A stretch of 18,008 bases of DNA from Clostridiales bacterium UBA7285 (lineage in GTDB: Bacteria > Bacillota > Clostridia > Peptostreptococcales > Anaerovoracaceae): assembly GCA_002472145.1 (NCBI GenBank), contig DKRJ01000024.1, forward strand, positions 1 to 18,008, written 5' to 3'. The position numbers and the translations under genes are program-made. How positions within the stretch are numbered: the first letter of the stretch is position 1; each line of letters begins with the position of its first letter. The notes below the pieces were generated by a model. It was not told where the DNA came from, did not search any database, and was given only the letters and a program-made list of their open reading frames with translations. Of this stretch, positions 11,528 to 17,019 are shown piece by piece.

Positions 11528-11543
11528 AAGTTTCGAGGCTGAA

Positions 11544-11912
11544 CTACTTGAGTTCGACCTTTGCGCCGACTTCCTCGAGTTTAGCCTTGATGTCATCGGC
11601 TTCCGCCTTCTCGACGTTCTCCTTGACGTTGCTCGGAACTCCGTCAACGAGGTCTTTGGCTTCCTTAAGTCCGAGTCCGGTGATCTCTCTGACGACTTTG
11701 ATGACCTTGATCTTCTGGTCGCCTATCTCGGAGAGAACTACGGTGAATTCGCTCTGCTCTTCAGCAGCAGGAGCTGCTCCGCCTGCGCCAGGTGCCGCAA
11801 CTACGGCCGCCGCCGCGGAAACTCCGAATTCCTCTTCGCACGCTTTTACGAGCTCGTTCAGCTCGAGGACGGACATATTCTTTATTGCTTCGATGATTTG
11901 ATCCTTATCCAT
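11544..11912 (-). CDS. rplL: 50S ribosomal protein L7/L12
   Basis: L12 is the multi-copy flexible stalk protein that recruits translational GTPases such as EF-G and EF-Tu. The 122-residue product has an N-terminal dimerisation domain (DQIIEAIKNMSVLELNELVKACEEEFGV, about 4-31), an Ala/Gly/Pro hinge (33-51) and the C-terminal factor-binding domain. That domain carries KIKVIKVVREITGLGLKEAKDLVDGVP, including the KxVRxxTGLGLKEAK motif that contacts factors. The ATG at 11912 has AAGGAG 5 nt upstream. It follows rplJ by 74 nt, the usual pair, since L10 scaffolds L12 dimers. The conserved order continues to rpoB after a long spacer. Confidence 0.99.
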   Translation of the reverse strand: MDKDQIIEAIKNMSVLELNELVKACEEEFGVSAAAAVVAAPGAGGAAPAAEEQSEFTVVLSEIGDQKIKVIKVVREITGLGLKEAKDLVDGVPSNVKENVEKAEADDIKAKLEEVGAKVELK

Positions 11913-11986
11913 TTTTACTCCTTATTTTATTTGATCTTTGATCGATTGGATTTACTGTCTTTAATGCTTCCGTTCAGGCCGCCATG

Positions 11987-12598
11987 CTACTCGGCAGGCT
12001 TTTCTTCCGGAGCCGCTTCGGCCGCAGGGGCTTCCGCCGGTGCTGCTTCTGCAGCAGGGGCTTCCTCAGCAGGTGCCGCTTCTGCCGCAGGCGCCGCTTC
12101 AGGCTCGGATGCTTTCTTTTCCGCGATAGCCGCGAGCGTTCTTGCGAATTTCGAGACAGGCGACTTGATGCTTCCGAGGAACTTCGCGAGGAGTTCTTCT
12201 CTCGATGGGATCTTGGAGATGGCCTCTATGCCTTCTTTGTCATAGTACTTGCCCTCTACGATGCCCGCCTTGAATGCCATCTTCTGGAAATCTTTGATAG
12301 ACTTGCTGAGCACTCTCGCAGGAGCCGTAGCGTCATCCTTGCTGATAGCAAGCGCCGTAGGCCCTTCGAGATCGTCCTTCAGAGGCTCGAATTCAGTGCC
12401 GTCGATCGCTCTCTTGATGAGAGTGTTTTTGTAGACCGTGTAGTCGACGTTCGCTTCGCGGAGGTTCTTCCTTAGTTCGTCCGCCTGTTCGACCGTGATG
12501 CCTATGTAATCTACAATGACCGCAGACTGAGCGCCGTCAAGTTTACCCTTGATCTCGTCGATAACAGCTTGTTTCTGCTGTTTTGATTCTGCTGACAT
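11987..12598 (-). CDS. rplJ: 50S ribosomal protein L10, with Ala-Pro-Glu-rich tail
   Basis: L10 binds 23S rRNA through its N-terminal domain and carries L12 dimers on its C-terminal helix, forming the stalk base. It also represses its own mRNA through the leader upstream. Recognisable stretches are AVIVDYIGITVEQADELRKNLREA, YTVYKNTLIKRAI and GPTALAISKDD. The core ends near residue 165 (SKFARTLAAIAEKKA). The protein is 203 residues, longer than the usual 165-175, because of a tail of about 38 residues built of near-repeats of EAAPAEEAPA. The ATG at 12598 has AAAGGAGA upstream. Only the core is certain to be functional. The tail could be a disordered spacer or act together with L12. Confidence 0.98.
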   Translation of the reverse strand: MSAESKQQKQAVIDEIKGKLDGAQSAVIVDYIGITVEQADELRKNLREANVDYTVYKNTLIKRAIDGTEFEPLKDDLEGPTALAISKDDATAPARVLSKSIKDFQKMAFKAGIVEGKYYDKEGIEAISKIPSREELLAKFLGSIKSPVSKFARTLAAIAEKKASEPEAAPAAEAAPAEEAPAAEAAPAEAPAAEAAPEEKPAE

Positions 12599-12661
12599 TT
12601 AGTTGGTTCTCCTTTCTGCACGAGCTCTGTCCGGAGCCGCGCGAATGTTTTTCCGGTACTC

Positions 12662-12693
12662 AATAAGAAACCCCGTCTTCAGCGCAGACGGGG
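12662..12693 (-). terminator. Intrinsic terminator/attenuator of the rplJL leader
   Basis: On the transcribed strand a perfect 8-bp stem CCCCGTCT (12693-12686) / AGACGGGG (12678-12671) with a 7-nt loop is followed by TTTCTTATT (12670-12662). It sits at the 3' end of the L10 leader, 64 nt before the rplJ start. This is the terminator half expected of this leader class in Bacillota. Confidence 0.85.
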
Positions 12694-12766
12694 TCAACAT
12701 TTATGTATTGTACCTCGGCGGGAAATTAAGTCTTTTTACAGACACCCGCTGTCTACGGTGATAAGT
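12662..12766 (-). ncRNA. L10 leader RNA (ribosomal protein autoregulatory element)
   Basis: The transcribed strand upstream of rplJ carries the hallmarks of the B. subtilis-type L10 leader. They are a conserved CCGTAGACAGCGGGTG segment, then ACTTAAT, then CCCGCCGAGGTA (in order from 12766 to 12711), followed by an intrinsic terminator. In this family L10, or the L10-L12 complex, binds the leader's kink-turn region and promotes premature termination, matching rplJL output to need. A very weak promoter-like pair TTGGCC-17 nt-TAAAAA (12799-12771) lies just before the leader and would start RNA near 12764. I treat that promoter as unproven. Confidence 0.92.
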
Positions 12767-12820
12767 TTCGTTTTTAATTGTCTGTGCACGCCCGGCCAAA
12801 ACCCCGACGTGCCGCGATGT

Positions 12821-13516
12821 TTAACCGAGTGAAGCCGCGTTGATCTTGATCCCCGGGCCCATCGTCGTCGAAACGCTGACGCTCTTCAGGTAAGTACCCT
12901 TCGCTGTAGGCGGTTTCGCTTTGATGATCGCGTCCATCAGCGCTCTGAAGTTCTGCTCGAGTTTTTCGGCTCCGAACGACTTCTTGCCGATGATCGTGTG
13001 GACGATGTTCTGCCTGTCAAGACGATACTCGACTTTACCGGCTTTGATGTCGGCGAGCGCCTTTGCCAGGTCCATCGTGACCGTTCCCGATTTAGGGTTC
13101 GGCATGAGTCCCTTAGGTCCGAGCACACGTCCGAGCTTTCCGACGACGCCCATCATGTCAGGTGTCGCGACTACTGCGTCAAAGTCGAACCAGTTCTCTT
13201 TCTGGATCTTGTCGGCGTATTCCTGTCCGCCTACGTAATCCGCGCCGGCCTGCTCCGCTTCCTCGACCTTAGGTCCTTTAGCGAAAACGAGGACTTTCTT
13301 CGATTTGCCCGTTCCGTTCGGAAGGACGATCGCGCCTCTGACCTGCTGGTCCGCGTGTCTGCCGTCGACGCCGAGCCTGATGTGGACTTCGACTGTCTCG
13401 TCAAATTTCGCGTCTTTAGTCTCCACGAGTTTCTGCATCGCTTCGGAGACTTCGTACTGCCTGCTCTTTTCGATGAGTTCGGCAGACGATTTGTAATTCT
13501 TGCCTCTCTTTGGCAT
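12821..13516 (-). CDS. rplA: 50S ribosomal protein L1
   Basis: L1 forms the mobile stalk beside the E site that helps release deacylated tRNA, and in many bacteria it represses its own operon by binding mRNA. The 231-residue length is typical. The signature region GRVLGPKGLMPNPKSGTVT is intact, followed by VEYRLDRQNIVHTIIGKKSF. N-terminal MPKRGKNYKSSAELI and C-terminal TAKGTYLKSVSVSTTMGPGIKIN fit the family. The ATG at 13516 has GGGAGG (13527-13522) with a 5-nt spacer. It follows rplK by 88 nt. A hairpin with one U-G pair (13560-13567 with 13578-13585) lies in that gap. Confidence 0.99.
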   Translation of the reverse strand: MPKRGKNYKSSAELIEKSRQYEVSEAMQKLVETKDAKFDETVEVHIRLGVDGRHADQQVRGAIVLPNGTGKSKKVLVFAKGPKVEEAEQAGADYVGGQEYADKIQKENWFDFDAVVATPDMMGVVGKLGRVLGPKGLMPNPKSGTVTMDLAKALADIKAGKVEYRLDRQNIVHTIIGKKSFGAEKLEQNFRALMDAIIKAKPPTAKGTYLKSVSVSTTMGPGIKINAASLG

Positions 13517-13559
13517 TTCTACCTCCCTGCCGGTACAGACGGTCTGCGTTCATGACGCC

Positions 13560-13585
13560 GGAACCGCATTTTCTTTCGCGGTCCC
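13560..13585 (-). other. Hairpin in the rplK-rplA spacer
   Basis: GGAACCGC (13560-13567) and GCGGTCCC (13578-13585) pair over 8 bp, one being U-G in the RNA, with a 10-nt loop. There is no T tract. It could be a translation or stability element between rplK and rplA. L1 feedback sites are known in this operon, but I cannot match this hairpin to the L1 target. Confidence 0.35.
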
Positions 13586-13604
13586 CTGACCTCCCGGCTG
13601 TCCT

Positions 13605-14033
13605 TTAGTCTTCTGTGATAACGATTCCCATGCTTCTGGCGGTTCCCTTGATCATCTCGGTAGCCGCTTCGAGGCTCGCCGCGTTGAGGTCAGGCATCTT
13701 GATCTTTGCGATCTCTTCAGCCTGCGCTCTCGTGAGCGTCGCTACTTTTGTTTTGTTCGGAGTTCCGGACGCCGTCTCCAGTCCCGCCGCCTTCTTAAGA
13801 AGAACAGCCGCAGGAGGTGTTTTGCAGACGAATGTGAACGACCTGTCCGTGTAGACCGTGATGACTACAGGGATGATCATGCCTGCCTGATCCTGTGTCT
13901 TAGCGTTGAACTGTTTGCAGAAGTCCATGATGTTGACGCTGTGCTGTCCGAGCGCAGGTCCCACAGGTGGCGCAGGGTTCGCCTGTCCGGCCGGAATCTG
14001 AAGCTTGATGTAGCCTTCGACTTTCTTAGCCAT
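13605..14033 (-). CDS. rplK: 50S ribosomal protein L11
   Basis: L11 forms the GTPase-associated centre with 23S rRNA helices 43/44, and is the thiostrepton-binding partner and needed for RelA-type stringent sensing. The 142-residue protein is full length. It starts MAKKVEGYIKLQIPAGQANPAPPVGPALGQHSVNIMDFC, with the proline-rich N-terminal switch region (PAPPVGPALG). The C-terminal RNA-binding domain contains TPPAAVLLKKAAG and ends in the conserved GTARSMGI. The ATG at 14033 has AAAGGAG 5 nt upstream. It follows nusG after 92 nt and precedes rplA, the near-universal order. Confidence 0.99.
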   Translation of the reverse strand: MAKKVEGYIKLQIPAGQANPAPPVGPALGQHSVNIMDFCKQFNAKTQDQAGMIIPVVITVYTDRSFTFVCKTPPAAVLLKKAAGLETASGTPNKTKVATLTRAQAEEIAKIKMPDLNAASLEAATEMIKGTARSMGIVITED

Positions 14034-14092
14034 GTTTTCTCCTTTCCCGACGGCGCCTGCTCATAAGCGCTGCCGTAATCTGCCGGAGCATT

Positions 14093-14123
14093 CTTTCCGC
14101 CGCCGCAAGGCTCAGGCGGAAAA
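14093..14123 (-). other. Stem-loop in the rplK leader
   Basis: In the transcribed strand TTTTCCGCC (14123-14115) pairs with GGCGGAAAG (14101-14093) over 9 bp, the outermost a U-G pair, with a 13-nt loop. It begins right after the nusG stop and ends about 60 nt before the rplK start. No T tract follows. Position fits an L1-responsive leader or a nusG mRNA 3' stabiliser; neither is proven. Confidence 0.4.
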
Positions 14124-14125
14124 CG

Positions 14126-14704
14126 CTACTGCAGTCTGTCGATCTGGCCGAATTCGACCTCGACCGGCGTATCTCTTCCGACAAACGAAACGATGACGGT
14201 CAGAGTCTGCTTTTCTTTGTTGACTTCCTTGACCGTTCCCATAAAGCCCTCGAACGGCCCGCTCACGAGGCGCACCGTATCGCCGACTTTGATGTCGATG
14301 TCGAGATAGATCTTTTCGATCCCCATGCGCGTGACTTCCTCGTCGGTGAGAGGGATCGGGTCCGATCCGTGCCCCACGAAGCCCGTTACGCCCTGGGTAT
14401 TCCTGACGAGATACCACGATTCATTCGTTACTATCATCTTCACGATGATGTAGCCCGGGAACATCTTTTTGGTTTTGACCACGCGCTTGCCGTCCTTCAT
14501 CTCGATCCTGTCTTCGGTAGGAACGACAATTTCGAGGATCAGATCCTGCATTCCGCGGTTCTCGACCATCTTTTCAATATTCTTTTTTACTTTTGTCTCG
14601 TAGCCCGAATATGTGTGGACGACGTACCATCTGGCTTTGCCGTCTCCCCTCAGACCTTCGTCCTCGAGCGGCGAGAGTGTATTGCTCTTTCCCGTTTCTG
14701 CCAT
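14126..14704 (-). CDS. nusG: Transcription termination/antitermination factor NusG
   Basis: NusG binds the RNA polymerase clamp, affects pausing and Rho-dependent termination, and bridges to the ribosome in some bacteria. The 192-residue product has the NGN domain from about residue 25 (ARWYVVHTYSGYETKVKKNIE ... KMFPGYIIVKM ... YLVRNTQGVTGFVG) and a C-terminal KOW domain (VGDTVRLVSGPFEGFMGTVKEVN, about 140-163). Residues 1-23 are an extra, polar N-terminal segment before the usual start of homology. The ATG at 14704 has AAGGA 8 nt upstream, and no better internal start is visible. It follows secE by 30 nt, the standard pair. Confidence 0.98.
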   Translation of the reverse strand: MAETGKSNTLSPLEDEGLRGDGKARWYVVHTYSGYETKVKKNIEKMVENRGMQDLILEIVVPTEDRIEMKDGKRVVKTKKMFPGYIIVKMIVTNESWYLVRNTQGVTGFVGHGSDPIPLTDEEVTRMGIEKIYLDIDIKVGDTVRLVSGPFEGFMGTVKEVNKEKQTLTVIVSFVGRDTPVEVEFGQIDRLQ

Positions 14705-14734
14705 TTCAGGTATCCTTCCGAAGAAGCTTCTGCG

Positions 14735-14968
14735 CTAATTGATCGTGGTGCTTCCGAGAAGCCTTCCGAGACTAGCGAGCACTCCCAGATCGACGAGCCA
14801 GAATACGAGAGCTGAGATCCCGACTACGAGGAGAACGGCTATCGTGTAGGCGCCGAGTTCAGAGCGCGTAGGCCATACGACCTTGCTCATTTCCTTTCTC
14901 ACGCCAGCCCAGTACTCCTTGAAGGAAGCTCTCTTTTTCTTCGTGACCTGCTGTGGATTTGCAGCCAT
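14735..14968 (-). CDS. secE: Preprotein translocase subunit SecE
   Basis: SecE is the essential clamp subunit of the SecYEG protein-conducting channel in the cytoplasmic membrane. The 77-residue protein has the single-helix architecture usual for Gram-positives. A basic N terminus is followed by the amphipathic helix SFKEYWAGVRKEMSKV, the hallmark VVWPTRSEL (30-38), and one membrane helix (about 40-64, YTIAVLLVVGISALVFWLV). The ATG at 14968 has only GGGGTG as a binding site, 5 nt away, weaker than its neighbours. It lies 25 nt after rpmG and 30 nt before nusG, in canonical order. Confidence 0.97.
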   Translation of the reverse strand: MAANPQQVTKKKRASFKEYWAGVRKEMSKVVWPTRSELGAYTIAVLLVVGISALVFWLVDLGVLASLGRLLGSTTIN

Positions 14969-14993
14969 AACTACACCCCGTTTCTTTTACCGA

Positions 14994-15143
14994 TTACTTC
15001 GTCTCTCTGTGAAGAGTCTCTTTTTTGCAGAATGGGCAGTACTTTTTCAGTTCAAGACGATCAGGATCGTTTTTCTTGTTCTTGATCGTATTGTAGTTTC
15101 TCTGCTTGCATTCCGTGCACGCGAGGATGATTTTCGTTCTCAT
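14994..15143 (-). CDS. rpmG: 50S ribosomal protein L33, zinc-binding form
   Basis: From the ATG at 15143 the product is 49 residues, the normal length: MRTKIILACTECKQRNYNT through KKYCPFCKKETLHRETK. Two CxxC knuckles (C9, C12, C36, C39) make it the 'C+' zinc-type L33; many bacteria also encode a cysteine-free paralogue used in zinc starvation. AAAGGA (15159-15154) lies 10 nt upstream. A frame extension to 15185 adds 14 residues that include the binding site, so I reject it. It is the first gene of the rpmG-secE-nusG-rplKA unit, about 100 nt downstream of a strong promoter. Confidence 0.98.
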   Translation of the reverse strand: MRTKIILACTECKQRNYNTIKNKKNDPDRLELKKYCPFCKKETLHRETK

Positions 15144-15183
15144 TTCAGTGGTTTCCTTTCCGTTATGGTACTTAAATGTACTC

Positions 15184-15211
15184 AAAATTCAGAGCCTCCG
15201 GCGGCTCTGAA
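15184..15211 (-). terminator. Terminator-like hairpin in the rpmG 5' leader
   Basis: In the transcribed strand TTCAGAGCC (15211-15203) and GGCTCTGAA (15196-15188) form a perfect 9-bp stem with a 6-nt loop, followed by TTTTGAG. It ends the LCP transcript plausibly, yet it lies downstream of the predicted rpmG promoter, so RNA from that promoter must also pass through it. The T tract is short, so partial termination or attenuation is more likely than a full stop. Confidence 0.6.
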
Positions 15212-15250
15212 CTGTAACAGCTTGATGTGTTGGCGCAAAAGCGCTTATTA

Positions 15251-15279
15251 ACTATACAACAAGCATATGTCAAAGTCAA
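15251..15279 (-). promoter_or_regulatory. Strong promoter for rpmG-secE-nusG-rplKA
   Basis: TTGACT (15279-15274, 5 of 6 matches) is followed by exactly 17 nt and TATAGT (15256-15251, 5 of 6 matches). Transcription would begin near 15244, giving a leader of about 100 nt that includes the hairpin at 15211-15188. The -35 hexamer contains the TGA stop codon of the upstream LCP gene (15278-15276). Confidence 0.75.
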
Positions 15280-16838
15280 GCGTTTTCGCCCGAATCTCCG
15301 CTTGCGGAATCTCCTGTTCCGTCTGTGCTTCCGTCTGCGGCCCCGTCGGCGGAAGGTATCGGTTCTCCCGCGATCACCGCCTTCATGGCGGCGACTGCGC
15401 TTGCGACGCTGTCAGGATCCTGAAGGACTACCGACGCGTATTCATCTCCCGCGGCGTAGCAAGGCATCATGTCGCAAAGGCCTGTGATCGACTGTTTCTC
15501 TATCGTCCAGGACGGCATCCCGTTGAGTTGATTTTTGATCAGATCCTTGATTTCTTTGGCTGACATATCCGTCTTGATGTAATCACCGAGAGAATCGAGT
15601 ATCGACGGATATTTCGCGAGGAGCGTCGAACTCGAAGTGAGCTTGTTCAGGATCGCTTCCAGAACGAGCTGCTGATCCTTGTTCCGCTGGAAGTCGCCGT
15701 CCGAGAAGGCCGATCTTTCGCGGCAGAACGCCAGCGCAGCCTCTCCGTCCATCTCATTCAGACCCTCTTCGAAATAGTACATCCCGTCGCTCGTATAGAA
15801 CGAGTAGTCCGATACGACCTCAATACCGCCGATCGCGTCGATCATGTTCACAAGCGTAGAATAGTTCACTTTAACATAATAATCCATGTCGAGGCCGAAG
15901 AGGCTCTCCGCCGTGGCGACGGTATCGTCTATGCCGTAAATTCCCGAGTGCGTGAGTTTGTCGTACTCTCCCGGCACTCCGACTACCTCTATATAATAAT
16001 CCCTCGGGATCGACGTCAGCAGTATCGTATGCGTCGACGGGTTTACTGTCGCAACGATGTTGACGTCCGAGCGCGAGTCAACGTCTATCGATCCCCATAC
16101 GTCAATTCCGGAGAAATAGACATTGAATCCCTCTTTATTGACGTTGACAGAACTCGGCTTCGAGGACGACCCGCTTGTCACCTTGATCTTATACAGGATC
16201 TTCGTATCGTCGTCGAACGACGCAATATTCTCGCAGAGCGTCTTGTAATCATCCGAAGCTATGAGCAGCACGTTCGTCTCTCCCGTCAGCAGATAGTCCG
16301 CGGCCTGCTCCTGATCTCCCGACTGCTCGGTGTAAATTTCTATTTTTTCGCTCAGTTTTGAGACCGCTGCGGTGTAATCCGCTCCGCTGCCGCATACAGT
16401 AACGGTCTCGCCCGCGATATCATCCAGGCTCGCGTAGACGTCCTCGTCCCTTACGACGACGTCAAAGGAGTTGACGCTTTTATTCGTGATCTTATCGAGG
16501 AAATCGTTAGTGCCGCCCAGATAATATGCTCCTCCAGCGTAAGCGGCGGAGACCGCCATAGAAACCACAAGCGCGATGATCTTCCTGGATCTCTTAAAGC
16601 GCTTCGACATGAGAGGGGGCTCGAGTATCACCAGGAGAAGGGTGATAACTGCGATACCGATGAGCATCAGTTTCAGAACGAAAAAGCCCGAGAAGCAGAA
16701 GATCGCCCCGAATGCGGCCGACCACGCGGCAAATAAAATGCCCCAGATCCGCGCGAAGATATTCAGTCCTCTGCCTTGCTTCGATCTTGTCTTATTATTT
16801 ATATTATCAACGGTCTGATTGTTTTTTTTGCTTCTCAA
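15276..16838 (-). CDS. LCP (LytR-CpsA-Psr) family cell-wall polymer ligase
   Basis: LCP proteins are membrane-anchored enzymes that move undecaprenyl-phosphate-linked polymers (teichoic acids, capsule) onto peptidoglycan. The catalytic domain is at about residues 240-400: DSRSDVNIVATVN, TSIPRDYYIEV with the conserved Arg-Asp near 278, YDKLTHSGIYG, YYVKVNYSTLVNMIDAIGGIEV, and GDFQRNKDQQ near 383, a variant of the usual GDxxRxxRQQ. Two closely spaced membrane segments (31-72) and a third (86-108) precede an extracellular region (about 125-225, YASLDDIAGETVTVCGSGADY). That region resembles the solute-binding-like accessory domain of Cps2A-type proteins. The end is Gly/Ser/Asp-rich. I choose TTG at 16838 because GAGGT lies 7 nt upstream; an ATG at 16886 has no binding site. 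The polymer cannot be deduced, and no teichoic acid or capsule genes are nearby. Confidence 0.9.
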   Translation of the reverse strand: MRSKKNNQTVDNINNKTRSKQGRGLNIFARIWGILFAAWSAAFGAIFCFSGFFVLKLMLIGIAVITLLLVILEPPLMSKRFKRSRKIIALVVSMAVSAAYAGGAYYLGGTNDFLDKITNKSVNSFDVVVRDEDVYASLDDIAGETVTVCGSGADYTAAVSKLSEKIEIYTEQSGDQEQAADYLLTGETNVLLIASDDYKTLCENIASFDDDTKILYKIKVTSGSSSKPSSVNVNKEGFNVYFSGIDVWGSIDVDSRSDVNIVATVNPSTHTILLTSIPRDYYIEVVGVPGEYDKLTHSGIYGIDDTVATAESLFGLDMDYYVKVNYSTLVNMIDAIGGIEVVSDYSFYTSDGMYYFEEGLNEMDGEAALAFCRERSAFSDGDFQRNKDQQLVLEAILNKLTSSSTLLAKYPSILDSLGDYIKTDMSAKEIKDLIKNQLNGMPSWTIEKQSITGLCDMMPCYAAGDEYASVVLQDPDSVASAVAAMKAVIAGEPIPSADGAADGSTDGTGDSASGDSGENA

Positions 16839-16912
16839 AATATTGACCTCGCAGTGTGAGTATCGGGTATAACAGCGGCGCGTCATCAAAGTGCCAGAAG
16901 CACCGAATCATT

Positions 16913-16941
16913 ATATTACTCCAAAAAATGCCCGATGTCCA
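16913..16941 (-). promoter_or_regulatory. Probable promoter of the LCP gene
   Basis: TGGACA (16941-16936, 5 of 6) is followed by 17 nt and TAATAT (16918-16913, 4 of 6). An overlapping perfect TATAAT (16915-16910) would need a 20-nt spacer. Either gives RNA starting near 16905 and a leader of about 65 nt to the TTG start. A perfect 16-bp palindrome lies 11 nt upstream of the -35. Confidence 0.5.
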
Positions 16942-16952
16942 CCCAGAACGGC

Positions 16953-16968
16953 CTGAAGAATTCTTCAG
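16953..16968. repeat. 16-bp perfect palindrome, candidate operator
   Basis: CTGAAGAATTCTTCAG is identical on both strands. It lies in the 181-nt gap between the yitT-like stop and the LCP start, 11 nt upstream of the predicted LCP -35. The symmetry and size fit a homodimeric regulator site. No T tract follows on either strand strongly enough to make it an obvious terminator. Confidence 0.5.
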
Positions 16969-17019
16969 AAAATCCCGCTGCCTGAGGCTCCGTGCTGCCC
17001 GGGACGGGCTTTACGCGAC

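Larger units (their letters stand above)
11156..11543 (-). other. 388-bp repeat-rich rplL-rpoB spacer
   Basis: No protein-coding gene is supported here. Many Bacillota carry an RsmC-like methyltransferase gene at this place; it is absent. In transcription order the spacer holds three compact inverted repeats (11527-11473), a larger hairpin followed by T-rich DNA (11436-11409), and a 43-bp tandem repeat (11379-11274). After these come an AT-rich block (11271-11227), a promoter (11226-11198) and the rpoB ribosome binding site. Short open frames through it on either strand have repeat-derived composition and no start signal. Confidence 0.8.

Noticed and set aside
12771..12799. Dedicated rplJ promoter TTGGCC-17-TAAAAA
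   Set aside because: Each hexamer matches only 4 of 6 positions, too weak to list as a feature, though its position would suit the L10 leader.
15144..15185. Longer L33 start
   Set aside because: L33 homology and length begin at the ATG at 15143, and the extension includes its binding site.
16839..16889. Upstream LCP starts (TTG 16889, ATG 16886)
   Set aside because: Neither has a binding site, and GAGGT is placed for the TTG at 16838. The ATG remains possible, so the start is less certain than the gene.
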